64,000 nt of DNA, from assembly GCF_018137965.1 (NCBI RefSeq), contig NZ_CP073100.1:4723754-4787753 (forward strand), read 5' to 3'. Positions 8,747 to 19,017 of this stretch are shown here, piece after piece. Positions within the stretch are counted from its first letter, which is position 1. Each line of letters starts with the position of its first letter. Below the pieces are notes generated by a model. That model worked only from the letters and a program-made list of their open reading frames with translations, was not told where the DNA came from and ran no database searches. The stretch comes from Luteolibacter ambystomatis (GTDB lineage: Bacteria; Verrucomicrobiota; Verrucomicrobiia; Verrucomicrobiales; Akkermansiaceae). A program made the translations under genes and the position numbers.

Positions 8747-11700
8747 TCATCGTGTGACCCTCAACCGCATGAAGCGGTGTGGTGCGGCTTGAATGCCGAC
8801 CGTATCCCGGACTTCGACCATCCGTTTGTTGGCGAGAGGAGTTTCCGAAACAAAGCCCGGACCGTTGGCAACAGCGCCATACGCACTCCTTGCGATTTCG
8901 GACCATGGCCCAGCCGGGCTGTCAGCGCTCTCAACCAGATAGACGATGTCATCACACACGGGATCACGCGGGAAGCGATAGCGCAGGAACGCTCCTCCTT
9001 CATAGTGCCCGGTTTCAGCGGGAGGCAGCGTGGCCATGGTGGAGGATGGGGCGATACCGAGTGCGTATTTCAGCAGATTGGGGATTCCGTCGTGGCGCGG
9101 GGTCGCATCGTCCGCCGCATCTCCGTCATTGGCGGTGGTGCCGAAATGGATTTTCCGCCAGTTCTCGGCACGAGTGAGGGTGGTGAATCCGGCTGATAAG
9201 GAGTAACCGTTGGTGCTGGCGCTCCCCAGAGGAGCCAAATGAGTCTCGATCAACTGAAAGAAATAGGAGGTTCCGGGCTTCAGTCCGGTAAGGGCTGTCG
9301 TGGAGGTTACAGTGGAATTGGCGGGGACAATTCCAGGAGCCAATGCGGACGTGAATGTGCTGAATGGATCTTTCAGCTCCTTCACCGTCAGAGCAAGCGT
9401 GCTCATGGAAGGCGAGGTGACGGTTACGGAGACGTCGGCGGAGCTGTCTGTGATGTTGGCAGCTTGTGCTGCAGTATAGCTGAATCTCGGATAGTCGGTG
9501 ATGAAGGTGAGATCCTCGCTGTAGATGGTTGTAAAGGCTTGGTCCTTGGCACTCAGACGATAGTGATAGACGGTGGCGGGTTCGAGAGGATCAAGGAGAA
9601 AGTAGCTCGAAGTCTGCGTGATCTTCGTTCCATAGGATGCGGTTTTTCCATATTCTAGGGTGTAGTTCAAGCTTCCCAAGCCCGGCGTGATGACATTTAA
9701 GTTCACGTTGGTGGCGTTGATCGAGTTGAAGGAGGCGTAGATCGTGATGGGGGTTAACGATGTGGCGCCTATTCTTGTCCCTCCGTAAGAGGTTCCCGCG
9801 ACACTTGAAGCAACGACTCGGTAACTATAGTTGCCGTTCGTCAACCCTGTGAGCAGTGTGTTGAAAGTGACTTCCGAATTCGCAGGCACGGTTGCGGGAG
9901 TGGCCGCGACCACGGTGTCGAAAGGGCCGAAGCCGTATCGTCCGTATTCAATGAATACATCGGCGGGGAATCCCTGGGTTTTGACCGTGCCACGCACCAT
10001 CAGACTTGTGGAGGACGCGCCATACGATGAATCCGTAATGGCCACCAGCGTGCCGGGGGCAAGTGTGGTGAAGGTTTGATCGGCTCCGTATGCCGTCCCG
10101 AATGGATTCGTTTGAACGGCCCGGTAGTGGTAGAGCGTGCCGGGCACAAGGGTTGTGGGTATTGCGGTCGCGGTGATGGTGCTGCTGGAGGAGGAGAGAG
10201 TCGAGGGCGAGGCGGAGATACTGCTGCCGTAGGAGATGTCTGTTCCATATTCGAAAGTGATCGCGCTGGAGGCCGCATTGAGCTTGAAGGTCCCTGCGAA
10301 TGTGGCTTTCACTGGTGTGATTTCCTGGGCCGGTAGTGTGGTGGTGGTCAGGGAAACGGCCGCAGTTGTGAATTGCATGTCATCGCCATACGCGCTGCCT
10401 GTCTCATTCGTGAGCTTCGCCCGATAGTGGTAGGTGGTGTTCGGGAGTAGATTGGAAAGTGCAAAGGATCTTGAAGACGATGGTGTCCGAAACTGAATTT
10501 CGGAAGAAGTGAGGCCGTAGCTGGAGGTCAGACCATATTCAATGGAGATCGTGGATAGCACTCCGTTGGTTTGGATCAAGGTTGCTGCGGCATTGGCCGA
10601 ATCCGCTCGGATGAATGAAGCGCTCCCGGTTGTCACTGAAAACGGGGAGATTGATGGGGCAGTGAATTCCCGGACTTCGCCTCTGTATTCGACACCGGCC
10701 TCGTCCTTGCCCGTGAGGCGATAGAAATAGTGGCACCCGGGTATGAGGATGGTGTCGTTTCCTGTGATGGCGGTGTTGGTGGTAGTGGAGAGGGATGAAG
10801 GAGTGGTGGTGATTGTAGAGGCAGAGGAAGTATCACCCATCCAATGATGGAACTGGAGCGAAAGCTTGCCTCCCCCGGCATTTGTGCTGCCTTGGAGCGT
10901 GGCGGACGTTCCGGTGAGATTTGCGACATCGCCCGTCGTCACGAGGGGGAGCTGCCACGTCGTGAAGATCTTGTCTGCTGTTACCGCCGATCCTGCTGGA
11001 CTGGTGAAACGTGCCCGGCAGTGGTAGGTGGAGCCCTGCGTCAGCCCTGTAAGGGCGACTGTGGCGTTCTGGGTGGTTCCGGAGGAGAAAGGAGTCGGAT
11101 AGACCACCTGTGAGCCGTAGGAAGTTGTAAGGCCATATTCAATCACCAGCGTTGCATCCGAGCTGCCGGCGACCAGCGAAGATTGCGTCACGCTGGCTCC
11201 GGTGGCGGTGATCTTGGCAAGCGTGGTGGCTCCCGAAATGGTTGGAGCGATCGCGGGTGCCGAGGTTGTGAATGTCTGGTCGGCTCCATAAAAGATGCCG
11301 TCCGCATTCGACAGCGCGGCCCGGTAATGGAAGGTCGTGGCTCCGGTCAGTGAGGATGCGCTCTGGTTCTGCATTGTGGCGCTGGAACTGGTGATCGACG
11401 CGCCGGAGGTTCTTTTTCCGTAGGAGGATGTGGGGCCGTAGTCGAACCAGAGGGTTGAGGCTACTCCTCGTGAATTCACGGTCGCATTCAAGGTGGCAGC
11501 CATATCCGTGACGGAGGTGGCGGCATTGGTCGTTACCGTCGGAAGGTCTGTCGTCGTGAGTACTTGGTCCGGGCCCTCATAGGTGCCATCGGCGCTCGAT
11601 GCTTTCACCCGGTAGTGGAATGTGGTGGCCGGTGTCAGGTTCGCCAGCGGGAATCGGGCTGTCGAAGCGCTGGTGCTTGCGGCAACGCTGAAGGAAGCGG

Positions 11701-11947
11701 TGGATTTTCCGTATGCGGAGGTGGAGCCGTATTCAAACCAAACGAACGCCGCTGCGGTTCCCGCCTGCACCGTTGTAGCTTGGAGCACCGTAGTGGTGGC
11801 GGTGGTGCTTGCACTTGTCGAGGCGACGCTAGGAGACATGGTCGCGCGGGCGGACATGGAGCCCAGCAAGATGGCAAGCAGCACTGAAGCCGGAGCAAGG
11901 CAAGGCCTGCATCGCGGGGCACCGGAGAAGGGGGCGGGGATTCCCAT
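8747..11947 (-). CDS. Secreted surface protein with nine FEYG-type (FN3-like) repeats and PVC C-terminal tail
   Basis: A 1066-residue exported protein. A cleavable-looking hydrophobic segment ends near residue 36. About nine repeats of roughly 95 residues follow, each with a phrase such as WFEYGSTSAYG, LWFDYGPTSSYG, IEYGLTTSYG or FEYGTDISYG, then LxPGTTYHYRA and GxxYGxDxTFTT. The fourth and ninth copies are degenerate. This is a fibronectin-III-like beta sandwich common in Verrucomicrobia surface proteins. The C-terminus (about residues 925-1066) starts WRKIHFGTTAN and includes HDGIPNLLKYALG, a tail recurrent on exported Verrucomicrobia proteins and probably a sorting or anchoring unit. No catalytic domain is visible. 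It follows the giant protein gene by 75 bases and could be part of the same transcription unit. Adhesion or matrix binding is inference. Confidence 0.8.
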   Translation of the reverse strand: MGIPAPFSGAPRCRPCLAPASVLLAILLGSMSARATMSPSVASTSASTTATTTVLQATTVQAGTAAAFVWFEYGSTSAYGKSTASFSVAASTSASTARFPLANLTPATTFHYRVKASSADGTYEGPDQVLTTTDLPTVTTNAATSVTDMAATLNATVNSRGVASTLWFDYGPTSSYGKRTSGASITSSSATMQNQSASSLTGATTFHYRAALSNADGIFYGADQTFTTSAPAIAPTISGATTLAKITATGASVTQSSLVAGSSDATLVIEYGLTTSYGSQVVYPTPFSSGTTQNATVALTGLTQGSTYHCRARFTSPAGSAVTADKIFTTWQLPLVTTGDVANLTGTSATLQGSTNAGGGKLSLQFHHWMGDTSSASTITTTPSSLSTTTNTAITGNDTILIPGCHYFYRLTGKDEAGVEYRGEVREFTAPSISPFSVTTGSASFIRADSANAAATLIQTNGVLSTISIEYGLTSSYGLTSSEIQFRTPSSSRSFALSNLLPNTTYHYRAKLTNETGSAYGDDMQFTTAAVSLTTTTLPAQEITPVKATFAGTFKLNAASSAITFEYGTDISYGSSISASPSTLSSSSSTITATAIPTTLVPGTLYHYRAVQTNPFGTAYGADQTFTTLAPGTLVAITDSSYGASSTSLMVRGTVKTQGFPADVFIEYGRYGFGPFDTVVAATPATVPANSEVTFNTLLTGLTNGNYSYRVVASSVAGTSYGGTRIGATSLTPITIYASFNSINATNVNLNVITPGLGSLNYTLEYGKTASYGTKITQTSSYFLLDPLEPATVYHYRLSAKDQAFTTIYSEDLTFITDYPRFSYTAAQAANITDSSADVSVTVTSPSMSTLALTVKELKDPFSTFTSALAPGIVPANSTVTSTTALTGLKPGTSYFFQLIETHLAPLGSASTNGYSLSAGFTTLTRAENWRKIHFGTTANDGDAADDATPRHDGIPNLLKYALGIAPSSTMATLPPAETGHYEGGAFLRYRFPRDPVCDDIVYLVESADSPAGPWSEIARSAYGAVANGPGFVSETPLANKRMVEVRDTVGIQAAPHRFMRLRVTR

Positions 11948-12022
11948 GGCCGGAAACTACGAATTTGGTTCCCGCCCTTCAACCGGAATTGGAGTTAGGG
12001 AATGTGAAGGAGACATCTCCGG

Positions 12023-15000
12023 TTACTTCCTCCGGCAAACCAGCCCGCCGAGCACGAGGCACATCAGGCCGCCAAGCCAGTAGCTGCCGGTGCGTTTCTT
12101 TTTCAGGTCGAGATTCAGGGTCATGGTCTTGCCGCCGTCCACCTGCACGCTGCGGCCGAAGGTGAGGACGGTGCCGCGCTGGGGCAGGGTGACATCGAGC
12201 GCGACGGGGGCGGGCTCGGCGGCGAGTTGCTGGGTGACGATGCGGTTGGCGATGGCCTTGAGCGCGGAGTTTTCATCCGCGGTGTTGCCGGCCACGTATT
12301 GGTCGAACTGCTGCGGGTTGTAGTTGTAGTTGCCCTGCAGCACCGGGTTGTCACTGGCGGCTTGTTCGATCTGGGCGTTCTGGAGTTGGGAGACTTCCGC
12401 CTTGTTGTCGAGATAGAGCCGCTGGCGGCGGGTGTTGAGGCCTAGCACCGCCTGTTGTGTCTTGAGCTGGCGGAGTTGGACGCGGGCATCTTCGTTCGAG
12501 GCGGCGTCGAGCGTATTGGCCCGGGCGGCCTTGCTGAGTGCCTGGCCGGCCTTGTCCTGTTCACCGCGGGCGAGCCAGTCGTTCGCCTGATCGAGCAGGG
12601 CGACGGCGTCCTTGGCGTCGGACGCGCGCTTGCGGCGTACGAAGGATTGGTAGTCTTCGAGGCGGAAGACTCCGGCGGAGGCTTCATCCTTCAGGTCGAA
12701 ATCGCCGTCGTGTCCCGCGAGTTTCCAACCATCCGGCACCAACACGCGCCAGGTGAGGTTTTCCAGCGGAACATCGCGCCACGTGGAGTTCTCGGTGGGC
12801 ACTTCCAGAGCGGGGCCTTGCAGTTTCAAGTCCGTGCCGGAACCGGCGGAATAGACGAAGCGCACCGAAGCCGGACGACCGCCTTCCGGAGCGGGGAAGA
12901 CGTAGAACAACCAGTGGTTGCCTTCGCGTACCAGCGGCGCGCCTTCGTCATTCACAAGCACGTTGAAGAGACTCGCCTTTTCCGGCAGGCGCAGGCGCAG
13001 CGTCCCCTTTTCTACGACCTCCATTTTCAGATCGACCGCGGTCAACGCGTCGCCTCGGGGGGAAAGCAAGGTGGTGAGTTGTCCGGAGGCGACGCGCAGC
13101 TTCAGCGAGCCTGCGAGGTCGTGACGTTCCACCACCACCGGCAGCGGACCTTCTGCTTCCGCCACTCGGTAGGACAATCCGGGTGCGGCGGCACCGGCGG
13201 CCTGGGGCAGGGCGTTGCGGACCACGGCCCAGTCCGTCCGCTCCCAACCGCGGGGAGCGGATGGGGCTTTCAATTCGAGACGTCCGCCCGCGCGGATGGC
13301 CACGAAATACGAGAGTTGGCGTACTTGTTCCAAGATCACCGGTGCGACCGATTCCGATCCGCCTCCCTTCGATTGGCTTTGGTATTCCAGTTCAATGGCC
13401 GCATCTCCTGCCACGCCTCGCTGGAAGCGGATTTCCCAGGTGCCCGGCGTTCCGGCCACGGGCACAAGATCGCCGACGCCGGGGCCGGTGGCGCGGACCG
13501 TGCCCACTGCTGCGGCATCGAGTCCGGGGATGGTGACGCGCAGGGATTTCACCGCGGCGTTCTCGATCTTATAGCGCAGCGAGAGGTGATGAAGCATCTG
13601 CCCTTCGCGCAAGGTGACCTCATGCAGGACCTGCGCGGTCACCCAGGGATCGAGGCGCTCGACGGCCATCGCGAGCTTCCAATCGGATTGCAGCAGACGG
13701 AAGGCGAGTGCTCCGGGGCGCATGGCATCACGTGCCTGCGGATTGTCGCCCAGTTCGCGCGGATCGAGTTGCGAGACCTTGTCGCGCACCACGGCACGGA
13801 CCTGGAGTCCGCGCTCTGGAACCACGATCAAGGTGCCGGTTTCACGGGCTGCTTCGCGGGTGATCACGCGCGGGATATTCCACGATGCCTGGGCGCCGGG
13901 TGGCGGTGATGCGAGCGAAAGCGAGAAGTTCTGGCGGCCCAGCGTGCGGCCGTTGAGGTGCAGCGTGACGAGGCGCTTGCCGCCGTCCTTCGATTCCGTC
14001 CAGTGGCTCAGGGCATCGCCGGTGACAGCTTCGATTTCGAGACCTTCCGGAACCTCCAGCACCACACGGAACACGCCGGTGCGGGTGATGGTCACCGCGA
14101 GATCCACGGCGAGCACCATGCGGTCCTCACCGAGTGAAAGCACCTGCCGTGATTCCACACGCAGTTCGGGTGCGACCGGAGCCACCCGCACGGTGAGGCC
14201 TGCTTCTTCCGCCCCATAGCGGAACACGCGCTGCACCAACGCAAGTGGACGTCCTTTCGGATCGGCGGGCACGAGACGTTGATCGAAGTCCTCGAGATTC
14301 ACCACCGAGAGACCCTTCGGAGTCACGGTTTCAGGCTGGGCATCATCGCCGAAGCCGAGTGCCAAGAGGCCGACCTCACCCGCGGAATCCGTCACGCGCA
14401 GCGGTGAGAGCGCGAGTTCCAATGGCAGGGCCTCGGTGCCGCGCTGGCTCTCCACGGTGAAGGCGAAGGCAGCTTGTTGGGCGGGCTCGATCGCCACACG
14501 CAGTTCGCGCGTGCGGGGATCGAAACGCCAGCCACCGACCGGACCATCCGTGACATCGCCGACGGTGAAGGCCTCCGGCACGCGCAGCACCAGCGAGGTC
14601 ACGCGGCCCTGGGTCGGGCGGATCGTGACGCGATGGCGACCGTTCACCACACCGGGTCCGGGCAGGAAGAGATTGGAGACCTCGGAGAAGTAGCGCGTGG
14701 TTTCCGCGCCCACATCACGCTGGCGCGGGCGGGCCTGGATCACGGCATCGGCTTGTGGAGCGAGCACCAGTGTGGCGCCGCTTTCCTTTTCGCCGACGCC
14801 CGCGAGGGGCGTGGTGGAAGCCGCCGAGGCGGAGACGAATTCCCAGCCCGGCTCGGTCCAGCGGACGGTCACCCGCTGGGTGGCGGCGGTACCGGTGGGC
14901 AGTTGCCAACCGTCCTGGGGCTTCGCCAGGGGCATCTCGAAACTGGCGCGACCGGTGCCTTTGCCCGCGGCATCCATTACGACGAAGTAGGTGTCCTTGT

Positions 15001-18000
15001 TGTCGACCGGCGCCTTGATCACCCGCAGGCCGGTGCCTTGGAAGTTGGAGAGCACCGCAGGCGGGCGCAGCAGCAGGAAGCGGTCGCCCGCTTCACCGCG
15101 GACTGTCAGATCGATTTCACCCTGGAGGCGGCCGTCGGTGATCTTCCATTGTTGCACGATGGATTCGGCGGCTTGAGCCTCCGCCGCGCGGACGGGTGCC
15201 GGTGCGAACCACAACAGACCCGCGAGCAGTGCGGCAGCAGCCGGAGCGGCGCGTGGCATGCGCAGGCGCGGCAGCACGGGAATCACGCGCAGCACCAGTG
15301 CGACGATCGCCAGCAGGACGAAGAACCACGGTGCGCCACCGATCTGGGCGAGCAGCCCGAGGCCGATCAATGCCGCTCCACCGCCGATGGAGAGGCGGCT
15401 GTGCTTGACCGCGCCGTGGACCATCAGGCCCAGCCCGCCAAGCACGGCGATCACGCCGAGCCATGAGACATTCGCACGCCACGGTGCGATGTTGGCCACC
15501 TCGATGCTCACCTGCTGTCCCGGTGCCACCACCGGCGCGGCGTATTCCAAGGGAGGTGGATTGAAGGTGGTGTGACGCCACACCATCATCGCGGCTCCCA
15601 CGCAGGCGGCGGAAAGGGCGAGTCCGGCGATCAGCGAAGTGAAGGCCCGCCAGCGGCTGCCGCTCTTCACTCCGATGATCAAGGACGCGATCGCCAGCAC
15701 GCCGATGAATGCCGCGGGCTTGCGGGCGTAGATGGCTACGCGTTGGAAGCCATTCGGCTCGCGCACCGGGCGGACGAGTTCGGCATTGCCGCCGTCCGGC
15801 AGCAGGCGGCGGTTCGCATCGCCACCGACGAGCCATTCGCCGATCACCACCGGCGCATCCAGAACAGGTGCGGCAAGCGTGGGCGAGGAGGCGCGCTTCG
15901 CCTGGGCACCGTAGCGAAGTACGACTTCCACCGGATCATTGGGATCATTCTTGGCGGGCAGCGGCACGAGGGTATCGGCTCCATCCTCGCGGGCATTGGC
16001 GGCGGTGCCATCGACGCGGGTTTCCCACAGGCGCGAGCCTTCGGGGAGCTTCAGTCGCAGAGCCGCACGACCGCGGGATTTCACGAAGAAGCGCGCATCG
16101 GTCACGATCTGGCCATCACGTGAGATCTGGCTGGAGAGTTTGAGGAAATCCACGACCTGCTCCGCGGTTTCGCCGGTGGCGAACCACTTCACATCGAGAT
16201 CGATGGTGAAATCGCGGGCGGTGTATTGCCACGCGCCGAGGGTCGGAGCGCTGGTGAGCAGGCGATACTCGGGCGGCAGTTCATTGGCCTCCAGCTTGAG
16301 CAGCGGACCTTCGCTCTTCGCCACGGTGTGGTTCACCTGCAGCGGGCTGACCACCTGCACGTAGCCGCGCTCGCTCTGCACGTTCAGCGGACGCACGGCA
16401 CCGGGAGAGATCACGCCGCCGCGCGCGCTCATCGGTTGTTCGAAAGTGAGCAGCACCGTGCCGGCTCCGAGCACCGGGCGCGACAGTGGCACCACCACCA
16501 CATCGCCCTCGCGACGCCAGTCCTTGCCGACGCTCTGGCCGGTGATGTCGATATTGCCGATGCCCGCAGGCACGGCGATGCGCCACTCGGTGGCTGGTGC
16601 GCCCACGACAAAGTAGTTCATGAGCACGCTGCCGTAGGCGGCACCAGCCTTGAGAGAATAGAGATGAAATACATCCGCCTGCACGTTCTGGCCGAGCGCT
16701 TCGATTTTCATCGAGGCGGACCATGCCGCGTCACGCAGACGGAATGCCTGTTGCAATCCCTGTGCCTGCTTCGGAAAAAATGTCAGCGGCACTTCGGCGA
16801 GGGCCGTGGACTTCGCCGGAGTGACGCGGAAACCCGGTGCGGAAATCACGCCGACAAAACCACGGCGCGACTTTGCTCCCGGGAAATCCAGCACCGGCAG
16901 ATCCCAGGTGCCGGCCTTTGCGGCCTCGTTTTTTTCAAGGCGCAGGCTCACAAGCTGGCGGCCATCCACCGGCTGGTTGAAGAGCACCTTCACGATGCGC
17001 TTTCCGCCGGTAGCCGCGCCCGCGACATTGAAGTCCGCCACCGCCGCGCCGGTCACGCCTGCCACCGCAAAGTCCTCGGGTACGGCGAGCTCCCACTCGC
17101 GCAATGGAGCCTCGCGGATATCGAGTTCCAGATCGGCGAGGATACGGCGGTCGGTCTCGGCGATTTCGTAGAGCGTGACTTCATTCACACCGACCTCCGG
17201 CAGGACCTGGTCGGCGGAGATGTCGAAGGAGCGGTCCGCGGAAGGGAAGCGATAGACCGAAGCCTGCCGCAAATTCTCGCCGCCCCCGATGGGAAATTGT
17301 CCCGGTGCGAGTTGCATCATGCCGCTGGTGTTCTGAACCTCCAGACGCACGGCGCCCTGGCTGGCCACACGCACCCAGCCGCTGTGACGCAAAGTGCCCT
17401 GTGGCGTGAATCGCAGTGGCGTGGTCTTCACCGGGAAACTGCCCAATGCGGCTTGTGCCTCGATGCGCAGTTCGCCCTCGCCTTCGATGGGGCGGTTCAG
17501 GGTGACCTCCAGACGCCGTGCGCCGCCTTCCTCGCGCACGGTCCAGCCAAGCACCTGCTCGCCTTGGACGGAGAGGATTTCGCCGGGACCATCGAGTTTT
17601 AAGGTGATCGCGTTGAGCTTTCCTTGCAGCACGCGGAAACGCAGCGACGAGAGTTCCCGTAGCAAGCCGCTGCCCACGCGGATCTCGGTGACTTCCGTGC
17701 TGGAGAAAAACAGCGCGCCCTCCGCTTCCTCGCGCGAGCCTTTCCATGCGAGATTCACGCGGCCGTTCGCAGGCAGGAAGCCGCGCCAGTTCGTGCCATC
17801 GCGTTCCGGCGCCACGGGCAACGTGCGGTCGAATGACACTTTGTCGCCGAGTCCTTCCAAACGCAGCGGCACCACGACGCCGGAGGGCAGGGTGAAGTCC
17901 GCGACGCGCCAATCGCCCTTGCGCTTCAGCGGCGCTTGAAAAGCGATGCTTGCCGGGAAGCTGCCCGCGCGATCCGCGACGAGTTCGTGGACGTAATTGT

Positions 18001-18811
18001 CACCCTCGCGCTTGAGCCGCACATGCCAGCCATCACCGGAGGCATCGCCCGCCAACGCCGCATTGCCGAGAAGCAGGATGCAGGTCGCACCTGCTTTGGT
18101 CGAGCGGGCTTCCGCGGTCAGGGTGAACGAAACATGGTCGCCTTGCGCGGTTCCAGTTCCGGCGAGGGTGGCATTCACCAGTTCCAGTTCGCGCGGAGCG
18201 GTGCCGCCGCGGCTGATGGCGAGTGTGAGCAGGGGCAGCGCGCTGCCTTGGAACTTGCGGTTGTTGCCACCTTCCACCGGCACGAGCCCCTCGGCTTTGA
18301 GAACCCGCAGATCCACATCGGCGGCGGGCTCCAGCGTGGCGGCGAGCGAGAAGCCGGAGGCCTTGCCGAGACCGGGAAGCAGGATCGCCGCCTCGTTGCG
18401 GCTGCCGCGCAGATCCGACCTGGTGGTGACCTGCACGGTCCAGGTGTCCGTCACTTTCCCGGTATCCGGATGAAGATCAAGGAAGCGGCTGCCATCGGCC
18501 TCGGTACGGACGGACCAGTCCTTGAGATTGTCACCGGTGACACCCGTGACTTCTCCCTTGCCATGGAGCGAGAGGGAAAGGGTTTCGGGCTTGCCTTGAA
18601 GGATCTTGAAGGCGAGGTCGAAGCGGCCTTCCGCGGCATCCAGTCCCACCTTGGTGGTGGTGCCGGCGGTGGCGGAGAAGAACAGCGGCACGGGCGCGCG
18701 CACCTTTTCGACCGGCACCAGCGCCACGCCGTTGCCGACATCGACACGGGCTTGTTCCTGGGCGGCGGCGATGGCCAGCAGGGTGATGAGGATCAGAACG
18801 ATGGCTTTCAT
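12023..18811 (-). CDS. Giant 2262-residue membrane protein with repeated beta modules and a central helix cluster
   Basis: The frame opens upstream, but the ATG at 18811 begins a signal peptide (MKAIVLILITLLAIAAA), so that start is used. I do not recognise the family. At least nine modules share the pattern [LI]x[LIV]P(E/D)xxxVxxVTGxxVxxW followed by RxLxVxLxxP and a final beta strand. They are encoded near 18.55, 17.57, 17.06, 16.55, 16.03, 14.56, 14.03, 13.52 and 12.97 kb. A cluster of about five membrane helices lies at residues 1030-1205. Its last helix, LLAGLLWFAPAPVRAAEA, reads like a second signal peptide, so the protein may be a fusion of two exported proteins. The C-terminus has one more helix and ends LVCRRK. 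The gene lies 206 bases downstream of the VWA protein and an ECF sigma factor, which suggests an envelope-stress or surface-assembly role (inference). Confidence 0.8.
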   Translation of the reverse strand: MKAIVLILITLLAIAAAQEQARVDVGNGVALVPVEKVRAPVPLFFSATAGTTTKVGLDAAEGRFDLAFKILQGKPETLSLSLHGKGEVTGVTGDNLKDWSVRTEADGSRFLDLHPDTGKVTDTWTVQVTTRSDLRGSRNEAAILLPGLGKASGFSLAATLEPAADVDLRVLKAEGLVPVEGGNNRKFQGSALPLLTLAISRGGTAPRELELVNATLAGTGTAQGDHVSFTLTAEARSTKAGATCILLLGNAALAGDASGDGWHVRLKREGDNYVHELVADRAGSFPASIAFQAPLKRKGDWRVADFTLPSGVVVPLRLEGLGDKVSFDRTLPVAPERDGTNWRGFLPANGRVNLAWKGSREEAEGALFFSSTEVTEIRVGSGLLRELSSLRFRVLQGKLNAITLKLDGPGEILSVQGEQVLGWTVREEGGARRLEVTLNRPIEGEGELRIEAQAALGSFPVKTTPLRFTPQGTLRHSGWVRVASQGAVRLEVQNTSGMMQLAPGQFPIGGGENLRQASVYRFPSADRSFDISADQVLPEVGVNEVTLYEIAETDRRILADLELDIREAPLREWELAVPEDFAVAGVTGAAVADFNVAGAATGGKRIVKVLFNQPVDGRQLVSLRLEKNEAAKAGTWDLPVLDFPGAKSRRGFVGVISAPGFRVTPAKSTALAEVPLTFFPKQAQGLQQAFRLRDAAWSASMKIEALGQNVQADVFHLYSLKAGAAYGSVLMNYFVVGAPATEWRIAVPAGIGNIDITGQSVGKDWRREGDVVVVPLSRPVLGAGTVLLTFEQPMSARGGVISPGAVRPLNVQSERGYVQVVSPLQVNHTVAKSEGPLLKLEANELPPEYRLLTSAPTLGAWQYTARDFTIDLDVKWFATGETAEQVVDFLKLSSQISRDGQIVTDARFFVKSRGRAALRLKLPEGSRLWETRVDGTAANAREDGADTLVPLPAKNDPNDPVEVVLRYGAQAKRASSPTLAAPVLDAPVVIGEWLVGGDANRRLLPDGGNAELVRPVREPNGFQRVAIYARKPAAFIGVLAIASLIIGVKSGSRWRAFTSLIAGLALSAACVGAAMMVWRHTTFNPPPLEYAAPVVAPGQQVSIEVANIAPWRANVSWLGVIAVLGGLGLMVHGAVKHSRLSIGGGAALIGLGLLAQIGGAPWFFVLLAIVALVLRVIPVLPRLRMPRAAPAAAALLAGLLWFAPAPVRAAEAQAAESIVQQWKITDGRLQGEIDLTVRGEAGDRFLLLRPPAVLSNFQGTGLRVIKAPVDNKDTYFVVMDAAGKGTGRASFEMPLAKPQDGWQLPTGTAATQRVTVRWTEPGWEFVSASAASTTPLAGVGEKESGATLVLAPQADAVIQARPRQRDVGAETTRYFSEVSNLFLPGPGVVNGRHRVTIRPTQGRVTSLVLRVPEAFTVGDVTDGPVGGWRFDPRTRELRVAIEPAQQAAFAFTVESQRGTEALPLELALSPLRVTDSAGEVGLLALGFGDDAQPETVTPKGLSVVNLEDFDQRLVPADPKGRPLALVQRVFRYGAEEAGLTVRVAPVAPELRVESRQVLSLGEDRMVLAVDLAVTITRTGVFRVVLEVPEGLEIEAVTGDALSHWTESKDGGKRLVTLHLNGRTLGRQNFSLSLASPPPGAQASWNIPRVITREAARETGTLIVVPERGLQVRAVVRDKVSQLDPRELGDNPQARDAMRPGALAFRLLQSDWKLAMAVERLDPWVTAQVLHEVTLREGQMLHHLSLRYKIENAAVKSLRVTIPGLDAAAVGTVRATGPGVGDLVPVAGTPGTWEIRFQRGVAGDAAIELEYQSQSKGGGSESVAPVILEQVRQLSYFVAIRAGGRLELKAPSAPRGWERTDWAVVRNALPQAAGAAAPGLSYRVAEAEGPLPVVVERHDLAGSLKLRVASGQLTTLLSPRGDALTAVDLKMEVVEKGTLRLRLPEKASLFNVLVNDEGAPLVREGNHWLFYVFPAPEGGRPASVRFVYSAGSGTDLKLQGPALEVPTENSTWRDVPLENLTWRVLVPDGWKLAGHDGDFDLKDEASAGVFRLEDYQSFVRRKRASDAKDAVALLDQANDWLARGEQDKAGQALSKAARANTLDAASNEDARVQLRQLKTQQAVLGLNTRRQRLYLDNKAEVSQLQNAQIEQAASDNPVLQGNYNYNPQQFDQYVAGNTADENSALKAIANRIVTQQLAAEPAPVALDVTLPQRGTVLTFGRSVQVDGGKTMTLNLDLKKKRTGSYWLGGLMCLVLGGLVCRRK

Positions 18812-18844
18812 TGGGGAAAGAGGGGTGGGTGCGCCGGGCGCGGG

Positions 18845-18911
18845 CGGATGGACACGGACGAGGGAAAAGTCATGAGCGGGGGAGTTTCCTGATTTCTTCC
18901 GTGTCCATCCG
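18845..18911 (-). promoter_or_regulatory. Inverted repeat in the leader of the giant-protein gene
   Basis: CGGATGGACACGGA (18845-18858) and TCCGTGTCCATCCG (18898-18911) are a perfect 14-base inverted repeat with a 39-base loop. It lies between the stop of the VWA gene and the start of the giant gene, read right to left. There is no T-tract after it in the direction of transcription, so it is more likely an mRNA-stability or processing hairpin, or an operator, than a simple terminator. Confidence 0.5.
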
Positions 18912-19017
18912 GCCGGGTCCGGCGGAGATGGGTTGGGTTCGGGTGGTGAGTCGCGGGCGTGGTTCTCCCACCGGGATATCACGGTCCCGCGGCGCGTTGT
19001 GTAAATGGAGCGTCAAT

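Noticed and set aside
16226..17602. 458-codon plus-strand frame inside the giant protein gene
   Set aside because: It has an irregular His/Arg/Gln-rich composition and no motif, and is antisense to a signal-peptide-bearing gene with repeated modules.
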